From Planctomycetota bacterium (GTDB lineage Bacteria; Planctomycetota; UBA1135; UBA2386): a stretch of 13,281 bases of DNA. The stretch spans positions 1-13,281 of the forward strand of contig JAGQQZ010000667.1 of NCBI GenBank assembly GCA_020425915.1, written 5' to 3'. Numbering within the stretch: position 1 is the first letter of the stretch; each line of letters opens with the position of its first letter. The position numbers and the translations under genes are program-made. Shown here piece by piece: positions 1-8,200 of the stretch. The notes beneath the pieces were generated by a model. The model ran no database searches, was not told where the DNA came from, and saw nothing but the letters and a program-made list of their open reading frames with translations.

Positions 1-329
1 GGATGGCCCGCCCGCAGCGCGCGGCGCGCGCCCGCCGCGAACTCCGCGAGCGTCGCAGCGTGACGCAACTCGCCCGCCCGTTCGGGACCTCCGTCGGTCA
101 CGAACACGCCCGAGCCGTTCCGTCCTGCGACGACCGCCAGCCGCTCGAGTTCGGCGTAGGCCTTGCTCACGGTGTTCGGATTCACGAGCACGTCGACCGC
201 GAGTGCGCGCACACTCGGCAGCCTGTCGCCGGCCTCGAACCGTCCACGCGCGAGCGCGTCGAGGATCGCCTCGACGATCTGCACCGACGGCGGCACGTGC
301 GACGCCGGGTCTACGCGGAATCCGTCCAC
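1..329 (-). CDS. GntR-family transcriptional regulator, YtrA-type (C-terminus cut by window edge)
   Basis: Cytoplasmic DNA-binding repressor of the GntR superfamily. The visible 109 residues hold a complete winged helix-turn-helix: a PPSVQIVEAILDALARG helix, then FEAGDRLPSVRALA and VNPNTVSKAYAELERL (about residues 37-65), then a wing ending GRNGSGVFVTD. This arrangement, with the QI-containing first helix near the N-terminus and only a short tail after the wing, fits the YtrA subfamily (about 120-130 residues), which has no large effector domain. YtrA-type genes usually precede and repress an ABC transporter operon; any such partner would lie left of the window. The GTG start is chosen because an in-frame TAA lies about 35 nt upstream with no other start codon between, and AGGA sits 7-8 nt before it. 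The ordinary fourth position of the wing helix is V rather than the more common G (ERLAVV). Family assignment is firm; the regulated target is unknown. Confidence 0.88.
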   Translation of the reverse strand, partial: MDGFRVDPASHVPPSVQIVEAILDALARGRFEAGDRLPSVRALAVDVLVNPNTVSKAYAELERLAVVAGRNGSGVFVTDGGPERAGELRHAATLAEFAAGARRALRAGH

Positions 330-330
330 G

Positions 331-362
331 ACCGTCCTATCGGACTGGTACGGTGGGACGGT
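331..362. promoter_or_regulatory. Inverted repeat at the GntR gene start, candidate autoregulatory operator
   Basis: Seven-base arms ACCGTCC (331-337) and GGACGGT (356-362) are perfect inverted repeats around an 18-base centre. A second small palindrome, GTCC-TATC-GGAC (334-345), is nested in it. The site lies immediately upstream of the GTG start of the GntR-type gene, overlapping its Shine-Dalgarno-like AGGA. YtrA-type regulators are known to bind inverted repeats in their own promoters, so autorepression is the natural reading. No protein-binding evidence is available, and palindromes of this size can occur by chance in GC-rich DNA. Confidence 0.4.
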
Positions 363-398
363 TTAGCCGGATGCCCGCAGATCCCTGAGCCAGCGATG

Positions 399-426
399 CG
401 ATCGACCCCTCGCGGCGCGTCGATCG
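399..426 (-). terminator. Stem-loop after the short paralog gene, candidate terminator
   Basis: A perfect 8-bp stem CGATCGAC (399-406) / GTCGATCG (419-426) encloses a 12-base GC-rich loop, 22 bases past the TGA of the upstream gene (stop at 448-450) and before the GntR regulator. No T-run follows on either strand, so it is not a classical intrinsic terminator, though GC-rich bacteria often use stems without U-tracts. It may instead just stabilise the mRNA 3' end. Confidence 0.35.
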
Positions 427-447
427 GTCACAGCACGTGGTCGGGAC

Positions 448-1641
448 TCACCGGCAGAACACGGTCTGCAGTCCCGCCGTCATCGCAAGACCACCCGACA
501 CTCCGGGATCGATGATCAACACCTGCGTGTAGACGTCGTTCGACAACCAGATCGGGTTCGTCGGCACGGGTAGGTCCCACCTCGCTTCACCCGACGGCGA
601 GAGCGTGCGGGACGGAACTGCGATCAGTCGGCCGAGGTCGACCCAGAGGCTCCAAGGCGAAAGCGGGACCGACGTCACTCCGGCCAGACTCGATTCGATC
701 CGACGCACGGTGCCGCTGAACGATCCGGTCGTCGGGGAAGTCGCGTCGACTTCGACGAGTCCGAAGGTCATCGCCGCGGTCGGGCCGAACCAAACCGTGT
801 TGTCGAGCGCGAGGTCGAACCTGCTCCACTTGCCGGCGAGATCGGCGAAGTCGTAGGACGGTCCGATCCGCGCACCGACCATGAGTTCCACCGACGTCGC
901 TGCGGCGTCGTTGCCGATGCCGAAGAACAGGTCGCCGTTCGCCGAGAAGCCGCCTTCGAGCATGCCTCCGATGTCGAGACCGCCGGTCGACGTGATCGTG
1001 TACGGGCCGCTGAACGACACGGCACGATCGACGATCGTGCCGAGTGAGTCGACCTCTCGTTCGGTCCCCGTGAGCGAGACGCTGCCGACGCCGTCGAACG
1101 TCGCGACCCCGCTCCGCGCAATCGTCACGACGCCGCTCGGATCACCGTAGACGTAGCGCACCGACGCGAAGTAGTACGACCCGCTGAGGTCGGAATACTG
1201 ACGGCCGGACGACGCTCGAATGCCGATCCGGATCCACGACTCGGGACCCAGGTCAGAGCTGACCCCGAGCAGCACCGACGCGTCCGGCTTGACCGTGAGC
1301 CACGTGAGGTCGGATCCAGAGGTCGAGGAACCGGCGGCGAGCAGCAGCGATGAGTCGATGCCGACCCGGTAGTTGCCGGAGTCGCTGGTCACCTGGTGCG
1401 AGACGCTCGACGACGCGTCGACCGTGTGCTCGTTCTTCGTCGAAGCCCACGTGAAGTCGGGGTGGATGAGCAAGGTGCCGCGCGTCGACGTCACGAACTC
1501 GACGAAGCCCGGTGGGCTCGATGCACTCAGGACCTCGATGCCGATCTGGCCGACGTGGTACTCCCCGTCCAGCGCGAGACTCGGGACCTGCGCGACGACG
1601 GTCGACGCGAGGACGAGCGATGCGAACGAGCTGTGATGCAT
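448..1641 (-). CDS. Secreted beta-rich protein, shorter tandem paralog with internal 113-residue gap
   Basis: Unrecognised exported protein of 397 residues. It begins with a signal peptide (MHHSSFASLVLASTVVAQ, probable cleavage after AQ), so it is expected in the periplasm or outside the cell. The body is Gly/Ser/Thr/Val-rich and looks all-beta. Residues 1-330 align without gaps to residues 1-330 of the neighbouring paralog, and residues 331-397 align without gaps to its residues 444-510. The whole difference is thus one in-frame loss (or gain in the other copy) of 113 codons, at about position 651. The lost part is the second half of module three and the start of the C-terminal domain. The C-terminal TQVLIIDPGVSGGLAM stretch is retained. 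The ATG at 1641 is chosen over upstream in-frame starts because it opens the signal peptide and has GGAG 7 nt upstream. The frame is intact, so it is not called a pseudogene, although its third module should not fold as in its sister. Confidence 0.8.
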   Translation of the reverse strand: MHHSSFASLVLASTVVAQVPSLALDGEYHVGQIGIEVLSASSPPGFVEFVTSTRGTLLIHPDFTWASTKNEHTVDASSSVSHQVTSDSGNYRVGIDSSLLLAAGSSTSGSDLTWLTVKPDASVLLGVSSDLGPESWIRIGIRASSGRQYSDLSGSYYFASVRYVYGDPSGVVTIARSGVATFDGVGSVSLTGTEREVDSLGTIVDRAVSFSGPYTITSTGGLDIGGMLEGGFSANGDLFFGIGNDAAATSVELMVGARIGPSYDFADLAGKWSRFDLALDNTVWFGPTAAMTFGLVEVDATSPTTGSFSGTVRRIESSLAGVTSVPLSPWSLWVDLGRLIAVPSRTLSPSGEARWDLPVPTNPIWLSNDVYTQVLIIDPGVSGGLAMTAGLQTVFCR

Positions 1642-1673
1642 GGAGCGACTCCGGGAAGGGGGACCCGATCCTA
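1642..1673 (-). promoter_or_regulatory. Promoter and RBS region of the shorter paralog
   Basis: TAGGAT (1673-1668 on the minus strand) is a -10-like hexamer 26 nt before the ATG, and GGAG lies 7 nt before the ATG. The position matches TACAAT 28 nt before the paralog's ATG, which supports the assignment by homology. No convincing -35 hexamer is seen at 16-18 nt. Confidence 0.4.
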
Positions 1674-1703
1674 CTCGCTCCTTCCCGGTCGTCACGAACT
1701 CGA

Positions 1704-1725
1704 CGCGCCGCGAGTTTGCGGCGCG
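1704..1725 (-). terminator. GC hairpin between the two paralogs, candidate terminator
   Basis: A perfect 8-bp stem CGCGCCGC (1704-1711) / GCGGCGCG (1718-1725) has a 6-base loop and begins 10 bases after the TGA of the longer paralog (1736-1738). No T-run follows. The placement between a stop codon and the next gene's promoter-like element suggests it separates the two transcription units. Confidence 0.45.
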
Positions 1726-1735
1726 CCGCCACGGT

Positions 1736-3268
1736 TCACCGGCAGAACACGGTCTGCAGCCCACTCGTCATCGCGAGCCCGCCCGGAGCGCCCGGATCGA
1801 TGACCAGGACCTGGGTGTAGAGGTCGTGCGACAGCCAGATCGGGTTGGTCGGCAGCGGCAGGTCCCATGTCGCGTCCCCGGACGGCGAGAGCGTGCGAGA
1901 AGGCACGGCGATCAGGCGACCCGGGTCGACCCAGATCGTGCCGCCGAGGAACGGGATGCCGGGCCACGCACCGAGCGTGATCAGCATGCCCGCGCTCGCG
2001 CCCGGGAGGCCGTTGACGACCTTGATGCCGAAGTCTGCGTTGCCGAGGTACGGGAAGCCGGTGTGAACCTGCACCGGGATCTCGCCACCGGTGCCCACCG
2101 TGCCGCTGCCGTAGTCGTTCGAACCCGCGCAGACGCGCATGCCGAGCGAGAGGTTCGCGACGGTCAGTTGTCGGATGCCGATGTAGAAGTCACCGTCGGG
2201 CGCGAACGAGTAGGTGACCGGCAGTCCCGTCGTCGGTTGGTAGGTCACTTGACCCATCGCGCCGAGCGTGGCCGTGCCGTTCCACGACAGCATCGACGAG
2301 TTCGTCCCTGCCGGGCTGGACTCGGCCACGCCGAGCGTCCCGGTGAACGAACCCGTCGTCGCCGAAGTGTCGACGAGTTCGACGAGTCCGAGCGTGGTCG
2401 TCGCCGTCGGGTTGGACAGGTGGCCGATCTCGAGCGCGTGGTCGAACGTTCCCCATTTGCCGGGGAAGTCGGCGAAGTCGTAGGCCGGCCCGACCCGCAC
2501 ACCGACCGTGAGCTCCACCGTCATCGAAGCCGGGTCGTTGCCGACGACGAAGAACAGGTCGCCGTTGGCCGAGAACCCGCCCTCGAGCGTGCCGCCGACG
2601 TTCAGGCCGCCGTTGGTCGTGATCGTGTAGGCGCCGCTGAACGACGCCGCGCGGTTGGTGATCGAGCCGAGCGAGTCGACTTCCTGCTCGGACCCTGTGA
2701 ACGACACGGAACCGACACCGTCGAACGTCCCGATCCCGCTCTGCGTGATCGTCACGATGCCGTTCGGATCGCCGTAGGCGTAGCGCACCGACGCGACGTG
2801 GTACGAACCACTGAGATCCGAGTACTGACGTCCGGACGAAGACTGGATGCAGATCCGGATCCACGACACCGGCCCGATGACGGTGTTGACGCCGAGCAAC
2901 ACGGTCGCGTCCGGCTTCACGCCGAGCCAGGTGATGTCGGTGCCGGGCATCGACGGGTTGGCGTCGAGCAGCAACGCGGAGTCGGACATCAGCGCGTACG
3001 TCCCCGCATCACCGGTCACTTGATGCGTGACCTGCAACAGCTCGTCGACGCGGTGCTCCGTCTGCGTCGACGACCAAGTCAGATCGGGGTGGACGAGCAA
3101 CGTGCCGCGCATCGACATGACGTTCTCGACCGCGCCCGGCAGGCTCGACGGGTTCGGGATCTCGATCCCGATCTGTCCGACGTGATATCCGCCGTCGAGT
3201 TCGAGGCTCGGGGTTTGCGCGACGACGACCGACGCGAGGACGAACGACGCGAAGGAGTAGCGGTGCAT
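1736..3268 (-). CDS. Secreted beta-rich protein with three internal modules, longer tandem paralog
   Basis: Unrecognised exported protein of 510 residues. A signal peptide (MHRYSFASFVLASVVVAQ) is followed by three loosely similar modules, about residues 23-143, 152-260 and 268-380. Each opens with an (L/F)xGxY/W motif (LDGGYHVG, LSGSYHVA, FPGKWGTF). Modules two and three close with NGD/DGD-(L/F)-F/Y plus a V/L-x-(V/L)-G-(V/M)-R-V strand (NGDLFFVVG...VGVRVG; DGDFYIGIR...LGMRVC). Residues about 385-510 form a separate C-terminal domain (NADFGIKVVNGLPGASAG..., LYTQVLVIDPGAPGG..., ending TVFCR), of a kind I associate with exported planctomycete proteins. It is probably beta-sandwich. The ATG at 3268 opens the signal peptide and has GGAGG 7-8 nt upstream, so the longer in-frame N-terminal extension is rejected. 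No enzymatic motif is seen. Function is unknown; a surface or periplasmic structural role is a guess. Confidence 0.82.
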   Translation of the reverse strand: MHRYSFASFVLASVVVAQTPSLELDGGYHVGQIGIEIPNPSSLPGAVENVMSMRGTLLVHPDLTWSSTQTEHRVDELLQVTHQVTGDAGTYALMSDSALLLDANPSMPGTDITWLGVKPDATVLLGVNTVIGPVSWIRICIQSSSGRQYSDLSGSYHVASVRYAYGDPNGIVTITQSGIGTFDGVGSVSFTGSEQEVDSLGSITNRAASFSGAYTITTNGGLNVGGTLEGGFSANGDLFFVVGNDPASMTVELTVGVRVGPAYDFADFPGKWGTFDHALEIGHLSNPTATTTLGLVELVDTSATTGSFTGTLGVAESSPAGTNSSMLSWNGTATLGAMGQVTYQPTTGLPVTYSFAPDGDFYIGIRQLTVANLSLGMRVCAGSNDYGSGTVGTGGEIPVQVHTGFPYLGNADFGIKVVNGLPGASAGMLITLGAWPGIPFLGGTIWVDPGRLIAVPSRTLSPSGDATWDLPLPTNPIWLSHDLYTQVLVIDPGAPGGLAMTSGLQTVFCR

Positions 3269-3302
3269 GATTCGCCTCCAGAAACGAGAAACCCGCATTG
3301 TA
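3269..3302 (-). promoter_or_regulatory. Promoter and RBS of the longer paralog
   Basis: TACAAT (3302-3297, minus strand) matches the -10 consensus at five of six positions. It lies 28 nt upstream of the ATG and would give a transcript start near 3290. TGGAGGC (a strong Shine-Dalgarno) precedes the ATG by about 7 nt. At a 17-nt spacer the -35 position reads ATCTCG, which is not a recognisable hexamer. Confidence 0.5.
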
Positions 3303-3322
3303 CTCACCGGGCTCGCGCACGA

Positions 3323-3373
3323 GATCGGGTGTCCTTGCAGAGCCGATCCCAACGCCGGGTTCCCGAATCGGGA
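3323..3373. promoter_or_regulatory. Pair of small palindromes between divergent genes
   Basis: In the 182-bp region between the secreted-protein gene and the FliD-like gene there are two palindromic signals. Arms GATCGG (3323-3328) and CCGATC (3343-3348) have centres 20 bp apart. A 13-bp odd palindrome TCCCGA-A-TCGGGA lies at 3361-3373. They could be operator sites for the FliD-like gene, for which no clear promoter hexamers were found, but each is short enough to be coincidental. Confidence 0.2.
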
Positions 3374-3450
3374 CCGCACCTGACGCGATCTTCAACACGC
3401 GTGGAGCCGTGCGTCGAAGGACGCAACACGCCCCGATTCAGGGCTCTTTC

Positions 3451-5124
3451 GTGTCGATCCAACCCGTCTCTCCATTCTCGCCGCTGTTCTCCGGCCAACC
3501 GATCGGTGCGTCGCTCGCGATCCGCGGTCTGCGCAGCGCACGAGCCGCACGTGACGCCTCGACGTCAGGCGCATCGGTTCGTGAACTGGCTGGCCGTACG
3601 CTCGACCTGCGCCGCGCACTCGACGCGATCCGCGACGTCGCCGGACTGCGGCGCAGCGGCTCGCGACCGCTCGCAGCCGCGACCGCCTCGGCCAACCCAC
3701 TCTCGATCTCGACGAGTGCGACGGCCGCGTCGCTGAAGTCGACCGACGAAGTGAACGCGCTGCCGACGTCGTTCAGCCCACGCGGCCCGAGCTTCGCCGG
3801 ATCCTCGTCCGCCGAGGCGACCGTCGGAGGCGTCTACGACGGCAGCCAGGGCGACGACACGCTGACGATCCGCGCGACGATCGGCGGCATCGTCGGACTC
3901 ACGCTCGTGCGATTCGAGGTCCGCGACGGCCAGAACCAACTCCTCGACACGGTCGATTACGGACTCGGGCAGGCTGGCGACGTGAAAACGCTCTCGAACG
4001 GCCTCACGATCCGGATCGGATCCGGGTCCGTGACGGCCAACGACTCGTTCCAGGTCGACGTGTGGACCAGCCTCGGCAGCGCCGTCGACCCGACCAACCC
4101 GTTCGACGGGACTCGAAACCAGGATCCGAACTTCGAGCCCTCGCTCTCGGTCGGCGCCGGGTCGTTCCAGGTCAACGGCGTCGGCATCTCGGTCGTCGCG
4201 AGCGATTCGATCGACTCGGTGCTCGCGAAGATCAATGCCTCGGCCGCCGGTGTGACGGCGACCTTCGACACGGCGAGCGAGCGCGTCGTCCTGACGCAGA
4301 ACACACCGGGCAGCGCGTCGACGGTGACTCTCGGTGCCGACACGTCGGGGTTCCTCGCGGCGACGAAACTCGCATCGGCGACCGTCACAGCCGGAACCGA
4401 CGACGAGCGCACCAAGGTCATCGCGGACGTGCCGTCGTTGTCGGGGATCGCATCGGGCACGTATTCGATCAACGGCACGCAGTTCTCCGTCAACGTGCTG
4501 ACCGATTCGCTCGACGACGTCATCACTGCGATCAACCAGTCCGGCGCGAACGCGACCGCAGGGATCGGCACTTCGTCGAAGCGATTCCAGATCGCGTCGA
4601 CCGACGCGAATCCGCTGACGCTCGGCGACGGCACGAGCGGACTGTTCACCGCACTCGGCGTGACGACCGGGACGTTCGAACCGCGACCCGGCAAGCGACC
4701 GACGACGAAGTTCGAGGCACCCGACAAGCTACGTCAACGGCTCGAGGACTTCGGCAAGGCGCTCGACGACGTGTTCCGCACCAAGTACTCGTCCGAGGCG
4801 AACCTCGCGGCGACGCTCGTCCAAGGCACGCTGAAGTCGGCGCTCGCACGCGGTTTCGGCGCGACCGGTTCCGCGACGTCATTCGGTGACCACGGTCTCA
4901 CGCTCGACTTCGAACGACCCACCCGCGGCGTGTTCGACATCGACTTCGCAGCACTGCGCCGCGCCGTCGAACAGGACCCGCGCGAATTCGGCGAACTGCT
5001 CGCCGGTCGCGAAGGCGAACCGGGCCTGCTCGACCGGATCGACGAAGCGCTCGCGGACTCGGCGCGCAACCTCGGTCGATTCCTGGGCTCGAGTTCGGGT
5101 CTGCTGCTCGACGTGCGCGGGTGA
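3451..5124 (+). CDS. FliD-like protein with two flagellin hook IN motifs
   Basis: Probable flagellar hook-associated protein of the FliD (filament cap) type, 557 residues from the GTG start. There is no hydrophobic signal peptide, as expected for export through the flagellar type III apparatus. Order: residues 1-110, Ser/Ala/Arg-rich region with KSTDEVNALPTSFSPRGPS; 130-230, a beta domain (GSQGDDTLTIRATIGG, NGLTIRIGSG, DSFQVDVW); 236-310, first hook IN motif (GSFQVNGVGISV...VLAKINASAAGVTATFD...ERVVLTQ); 334-408, second hook IN motif (GTYSINGTQFSV...VITAINQSGANATAGI); 420-465, helical; 480-557, a tail resembling FliD C-termini (FDIDFAALRRAVEQDPREFGELLAG). The GTG at 3451 has AGGG seven bases upstream. 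A TTG at 3298 and a GTG near 3406 are also in frame, but their extra residues look non-coding. FliD is usually 400-700 residues. No flagellar genes flank it, so a FliD-derived adhesin is an alternative. Confidence 0.72.
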   Translation: MSIQPVSPFSPLFSGQPIGASLAIRGLRSARAARDASTSGASVRELAGRTLDLRRALDAIRDVAGLRRSGSRPLAAATASANPLSISTSATAASLKSTDEVNALPTSFSPRGPSFAGSSSAEATVGGVYDGSQGDDTLTIRATIGGIVGLTLVRFEVRDGQNQLLDTVDYGLGQAGDVKTLSNGLTIRIGSGSVTANDSFQVDVWTSLGSAVDPTNPFDGTRNQDPNFEPSLSVGAGSFQVNGVGISVVASDSIDSVLAKINASAAGVTATFDTASERVVLTQNTPGSASTVTLGADTSGFLAATKLASATVTAGTDDERTKVIADVPSLSGIASGTYSINGTQFSVNVLTDSLDDVITAINQSGANATAGIGTSSKRFQIASTDANPLTLGDGTSGLFTALGVTTGTFEPRPGKRPTTKFEAPDKLRQRLEDFGKALDDVFRTKYSSEANLAATLVQGTLKSALARGFGATGSATSFGDHGLTLDFERPTRGVFDIDFAALRRAVEQDPREFGELLAGREGEPGLLDRIDEALADSARNLGRFLGSSSGLLLDVRG

Positions 5125-5144
5125 CGGACGCCAGCGGCGACTCA

Positions 5145-5164
5145 GTTCGTCGACGGATACGAAC
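5145..5164 (+). terminator. Weak stem-loop after the FliD-like gene
   Basis: Arms GTTCGT (5145-5150) and ACGAAC (5159-5164) form a perfect 6-bp stem with an 8-base loop, 20 bases after the TGA at 5122-5124. No U-tract follows, so it is a weak candidate only. Confidence 0.25.
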
Positions 5165-5223
5165 CCTCGATCGTGCCTCGAATGCACGTAGCCGACGTCC
5201 TCCGAAGCCGCCTCATGCGTACG

Positions 5224-5243
5224 CGCTGCCTGATCCGGCAGCG
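5224..5243 (-). terminator. Stem-loop between convergent genes, candidate terminator of the repeat-protein gene
   Basis: A perfect 7-bp stem CGCTGCC (5224-5230) / GGCAGCG (5237-5243) has a 6-base loop and begins 7 bases beyond the TGA of the large minus-strand gene (5251-5253). It lies in the 126-bp gap between convergent genes, so it could act in both directions. No T-run is present. Confidence 0.45.
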
Positions 5244-5250
5244 GTCGACC

Positions 5251-8200
5251 TCAGGATCCGACGTCCAGCCGCATCGCCTGTGAAGTGCCGAAGTCGATAC
5301 CGGTGCCCGCCCACTCGATCCACTGCAGGTCGAACGTGCGACCCAGCAGCGACAGGTCGGCGTCGACGTGGAGCACGAACGACGCCGACGTCGCCGGCGC
5401 GTTGCACGGCAGGACGGCGAGCGCATCGACGCACAGCGACGCGCCGGGGACCGTGGACCCGATGATGTCGAGCGAGAGCGGCACGAGCGGGAATCCGATC
5501 AAGAGGCCGCAGATCGGAGTCCCCGCCATGTTCGTCGCGGTGATCTCGACGTCGTTGCTGAACGGGACGTTCGAGAGGCTGATCTGCGGGCCGCCGAAGG
5601 CGTGGTGGCCCGGCGGGCACAGCGGAACAGCGGTCCAACTCGAGTCGAATAGGCGGTAGGCGTAGGCGGAGCCCGAGTCCGGCGCGCAGTTGTCGGTCCA
5701 GGACGTTGGACTCGCCGCGGCAGCGCTTCCTTCCTCGTACTTCGCTCCACTGACCACCGTGTCACCGGAGATCGCGATCGACCACGCGAACCGGTCGCCT
5801 GCGCCCGTGTTCAACGCCTTCAGGTACGTCTGCTGGGCCCAGACCGTGCCGGCATGCGTGAACACGTAGGCCGCGCCCGCGCCGCCGGCGCTTCGATCGA
5901 GTTGGTCCCCGTCGACGCCTGACGAGCTGCTGTCCTCGCGCGTCGCACCGACCACGACCATCCCACCCGCACTCGAGACGGCGAATCCGAACCAGTCGCC
6001 TGCGTGGGTGTTCGAAGCCTTCAGGTAGGCCTGCTGGGTCCACACCCCGCCACTTCGGGCGAACACGTACGCGGCGCCGGAATCGTTCGCACTGTTGTCG
6101 GCCTGGTCTCCGTCCACACCCAGAGCATTGCTGTCTTCCCCCAGCGCACCGACGACGATCCTGTCGTTGGAGATCGCGACCGCCGTACCGAACTCGTCAC
6201 CGAGGTCCGTGTTCGACGCCTTCAGGTAGGCCTGCTGGCTCCACGCCGTGCCACTTCGAACGAACACGTAGGCCGCGCCGGCCCGATCGGAGACGTTGTC
6301 GAGTTGGTCACCATCGACCCCGGTCGCGCTGCTGCTTTCCTGGAACGCTCCGACGACGATCGTGTCCCCCGAGATCGCAACCGAGTAGCCGAACGAGTCG
6401 AAGTCCCCTGTGTTCGACGCCTTCACGTAGGCCTGCTGGGTCCATACCGTGCCGCTTCGAACGAACACGTAGGCCGCGCCGGATTGGAGTGCGGCATTGT
6501 CGGAACCATCACCATCGATACCAGTGGCGGAACTACGCTCGAACGGCGACCCGACGACGATCGTGTCGCCCGAAATCGAGACCGAGTAGCCGAACCCATC
6601 GCCAACACCGGTGTTCGACGCCTTCAAGTAGGCCTGCTGGGTCCACACCGTGCCGCTTCGAACGAACACGTAGACCGCACCCGATGAGGTCGCGCTGTCA
6701 TCGAGTTCGATGCCGTTGACGCCGGTGGCTCCGCTGGACTCGAACGGTGATCCCACGACAATCGTGTCACCCGCGATCGAAACGGAATGGCCGAAACGGT
6801 CGTTCGCACCCGTATTCGATGGCTTGAGGTACGCCTCCTGACTCCAGTCCGCGCCGCTCCGCACGAACACGTACGCGCCGCCCGAATCGGGCTGCAGATT
6901 GTCGAGCTGATCGCCGTCGACCCCCGTTGCGCTGCTGTCCTCCCCGAATGCACCGACGACGATCGTGTCCCCCGAGATCCCCACCGAATACCCAAATTGG
7001 TCGCCCGTCCCGACGTTGGAAGCCTTGATTTGCGATACTTGTGCCGTCGTGGGTTCGGGCTCGACTGCCGTCGTGAATGTGAAGACAGCGCCCGCATCGG
7101 AATAGGCGGCGCTGTTCGCGCATTCCGAGCCGAACGGGGGGCTGTCCTCGTTCGGCGCCCCGACCACGATCGTGTCACCCCAGATCGCCACGGCAGTTCC
7201 GAACAGGTCACCGATGTCGGCATTGGATGCCTTGAGGTAGACCGCCTGGCTCCAGGTCGCACCGCTGCGCACGAACACGTATGCCGCACCGGCATTGACG
7301 GCTCCGTTGTCGCCTTCGTCGCCGTCCAGGACCTGAGTACCGCTGTCCTCGCCGTTCGCCGCAACGACGATCTTGTCGCCGAAGATCGCAACCGCGTTGC
7401 CGAACCCATCGTCGGCGCCGGTGTTCGACGCCTTGAGGTAGGCCTGCTGCGTCCACACGGAGCCGCTCCGTTCGAACACGTAGGCAGCACCCGAGTTGTT
7501 CGAACCGTTGTCGGACTGGGTGCCCCCCACGCCGGTCGCCGAGCTGTCTTCGAATCGCGCACCGACGACGACCGTGTCGCCCGAGACAGCAACCGTGTTG
7601 CCGAACAAGTCGGCCGCGTCGGTGTTCGAGGCCTTGAGATACGCCTGTTGGCTCCAGGTCGTACCGCTGCGCACGAACACGTATGCGGCACCGGCGTCGG
7701 CGGCAAAATCGTTCCATTGGAACCCGTCCACGCCCGCCGCGGCGCTGTCTTCGTCGCGCGCCCCGACGACGATCGTGTCGCCCGAGATCGAGACCGACAC
7801 GCCGAACTCGTCGGCAGAACCCGTGTTCGACGCCTTCAGATACGCCTGCTGGCTCCACACCGTGCCGCTCCGAACGAATACGTATGCCGCACCCGCATCG
7901 AGAGCGCCGTTGTTGGCCTGCACTCCGTTCACGCCAGTGGACGAACTGTCCTCCAGCGGTGCTCCGACGACGATCGTGTCCCCGGCCACCGCGACCGAGC
8001 GACCGAACACGTCGTCCACGCCCGGATTCGATGCCTTGAGATACGCCTGCTGGCTCCAAGTCGTACCGCTGCGCACGAACACGTACGCGGCACCCGATGT
8101 CGTCGCGGCATTGCTGGCTTGGTTTCCGTTCACCCCGGCAGCCGCGCTGTCCTCCCCCCATGCCCCGACGACGATCGTGCCACCGGAAATCGCCACCGAG

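Larger units (their letters stand above)
448..3302 (-). repeat. Tandem gene duplication including promoter regions
   Basis: Two consecutive genes in the same direction (448-1641 and 1736-3268) encode paralogs that align gap-free over 397 of the 397 or 510 residues. The homology extends upstream of the start codons: both carry GAGTA followed by a -10-like hexamer (TAGGAT or TACAAT), then a G-rich stretch and a GGAG-type ribosome binding site, with the -10 hexamer 26 or 28 nt before ATG. The 3' ends match up to the stop codon (TGCCGGTGA in both), then diverge. The duplicated unit was therefore promoter plus gene. Amino-acid divergence is substantial, so the duplication is not recent. Confidence 0.8.

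Noticed and set aside
3327..3338. Sigma-54 -24/-12 element (GG...TTGC) upstream of the FliD-like gene
   Set aside because: The GG and GC are separated by 8 bases rather than the required 10.
3342..3349. GCCGATCC as a sigma-28 (FliA) -10 element for the FliD-like gene
   Set aside because: It matches part of GCCGATAA, but there is no TAAA-like -35 about 15 nt upstream, and it lies about 100 nt before the chosen start.
3298..3450. TTG start at 3298 for the FliD-like gene
   Set aside because: The extra 51 residues look like translated intergenic DNA and overlap the divergent promoter (TACAAT, 3302-3297); GTG 3451 has a spaced AGGG. This choice is less certain than the others.
1640..3736. 698-residue plus-strand open frame opposite the two paralogs
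   Set aside because: Its product is Arg/Asp/Val-rich with no domain pattern, and it lies antisense to two genes with signal peptides, good ribosome binding sites and paralogous conservation. It is a GC-codon shadow.
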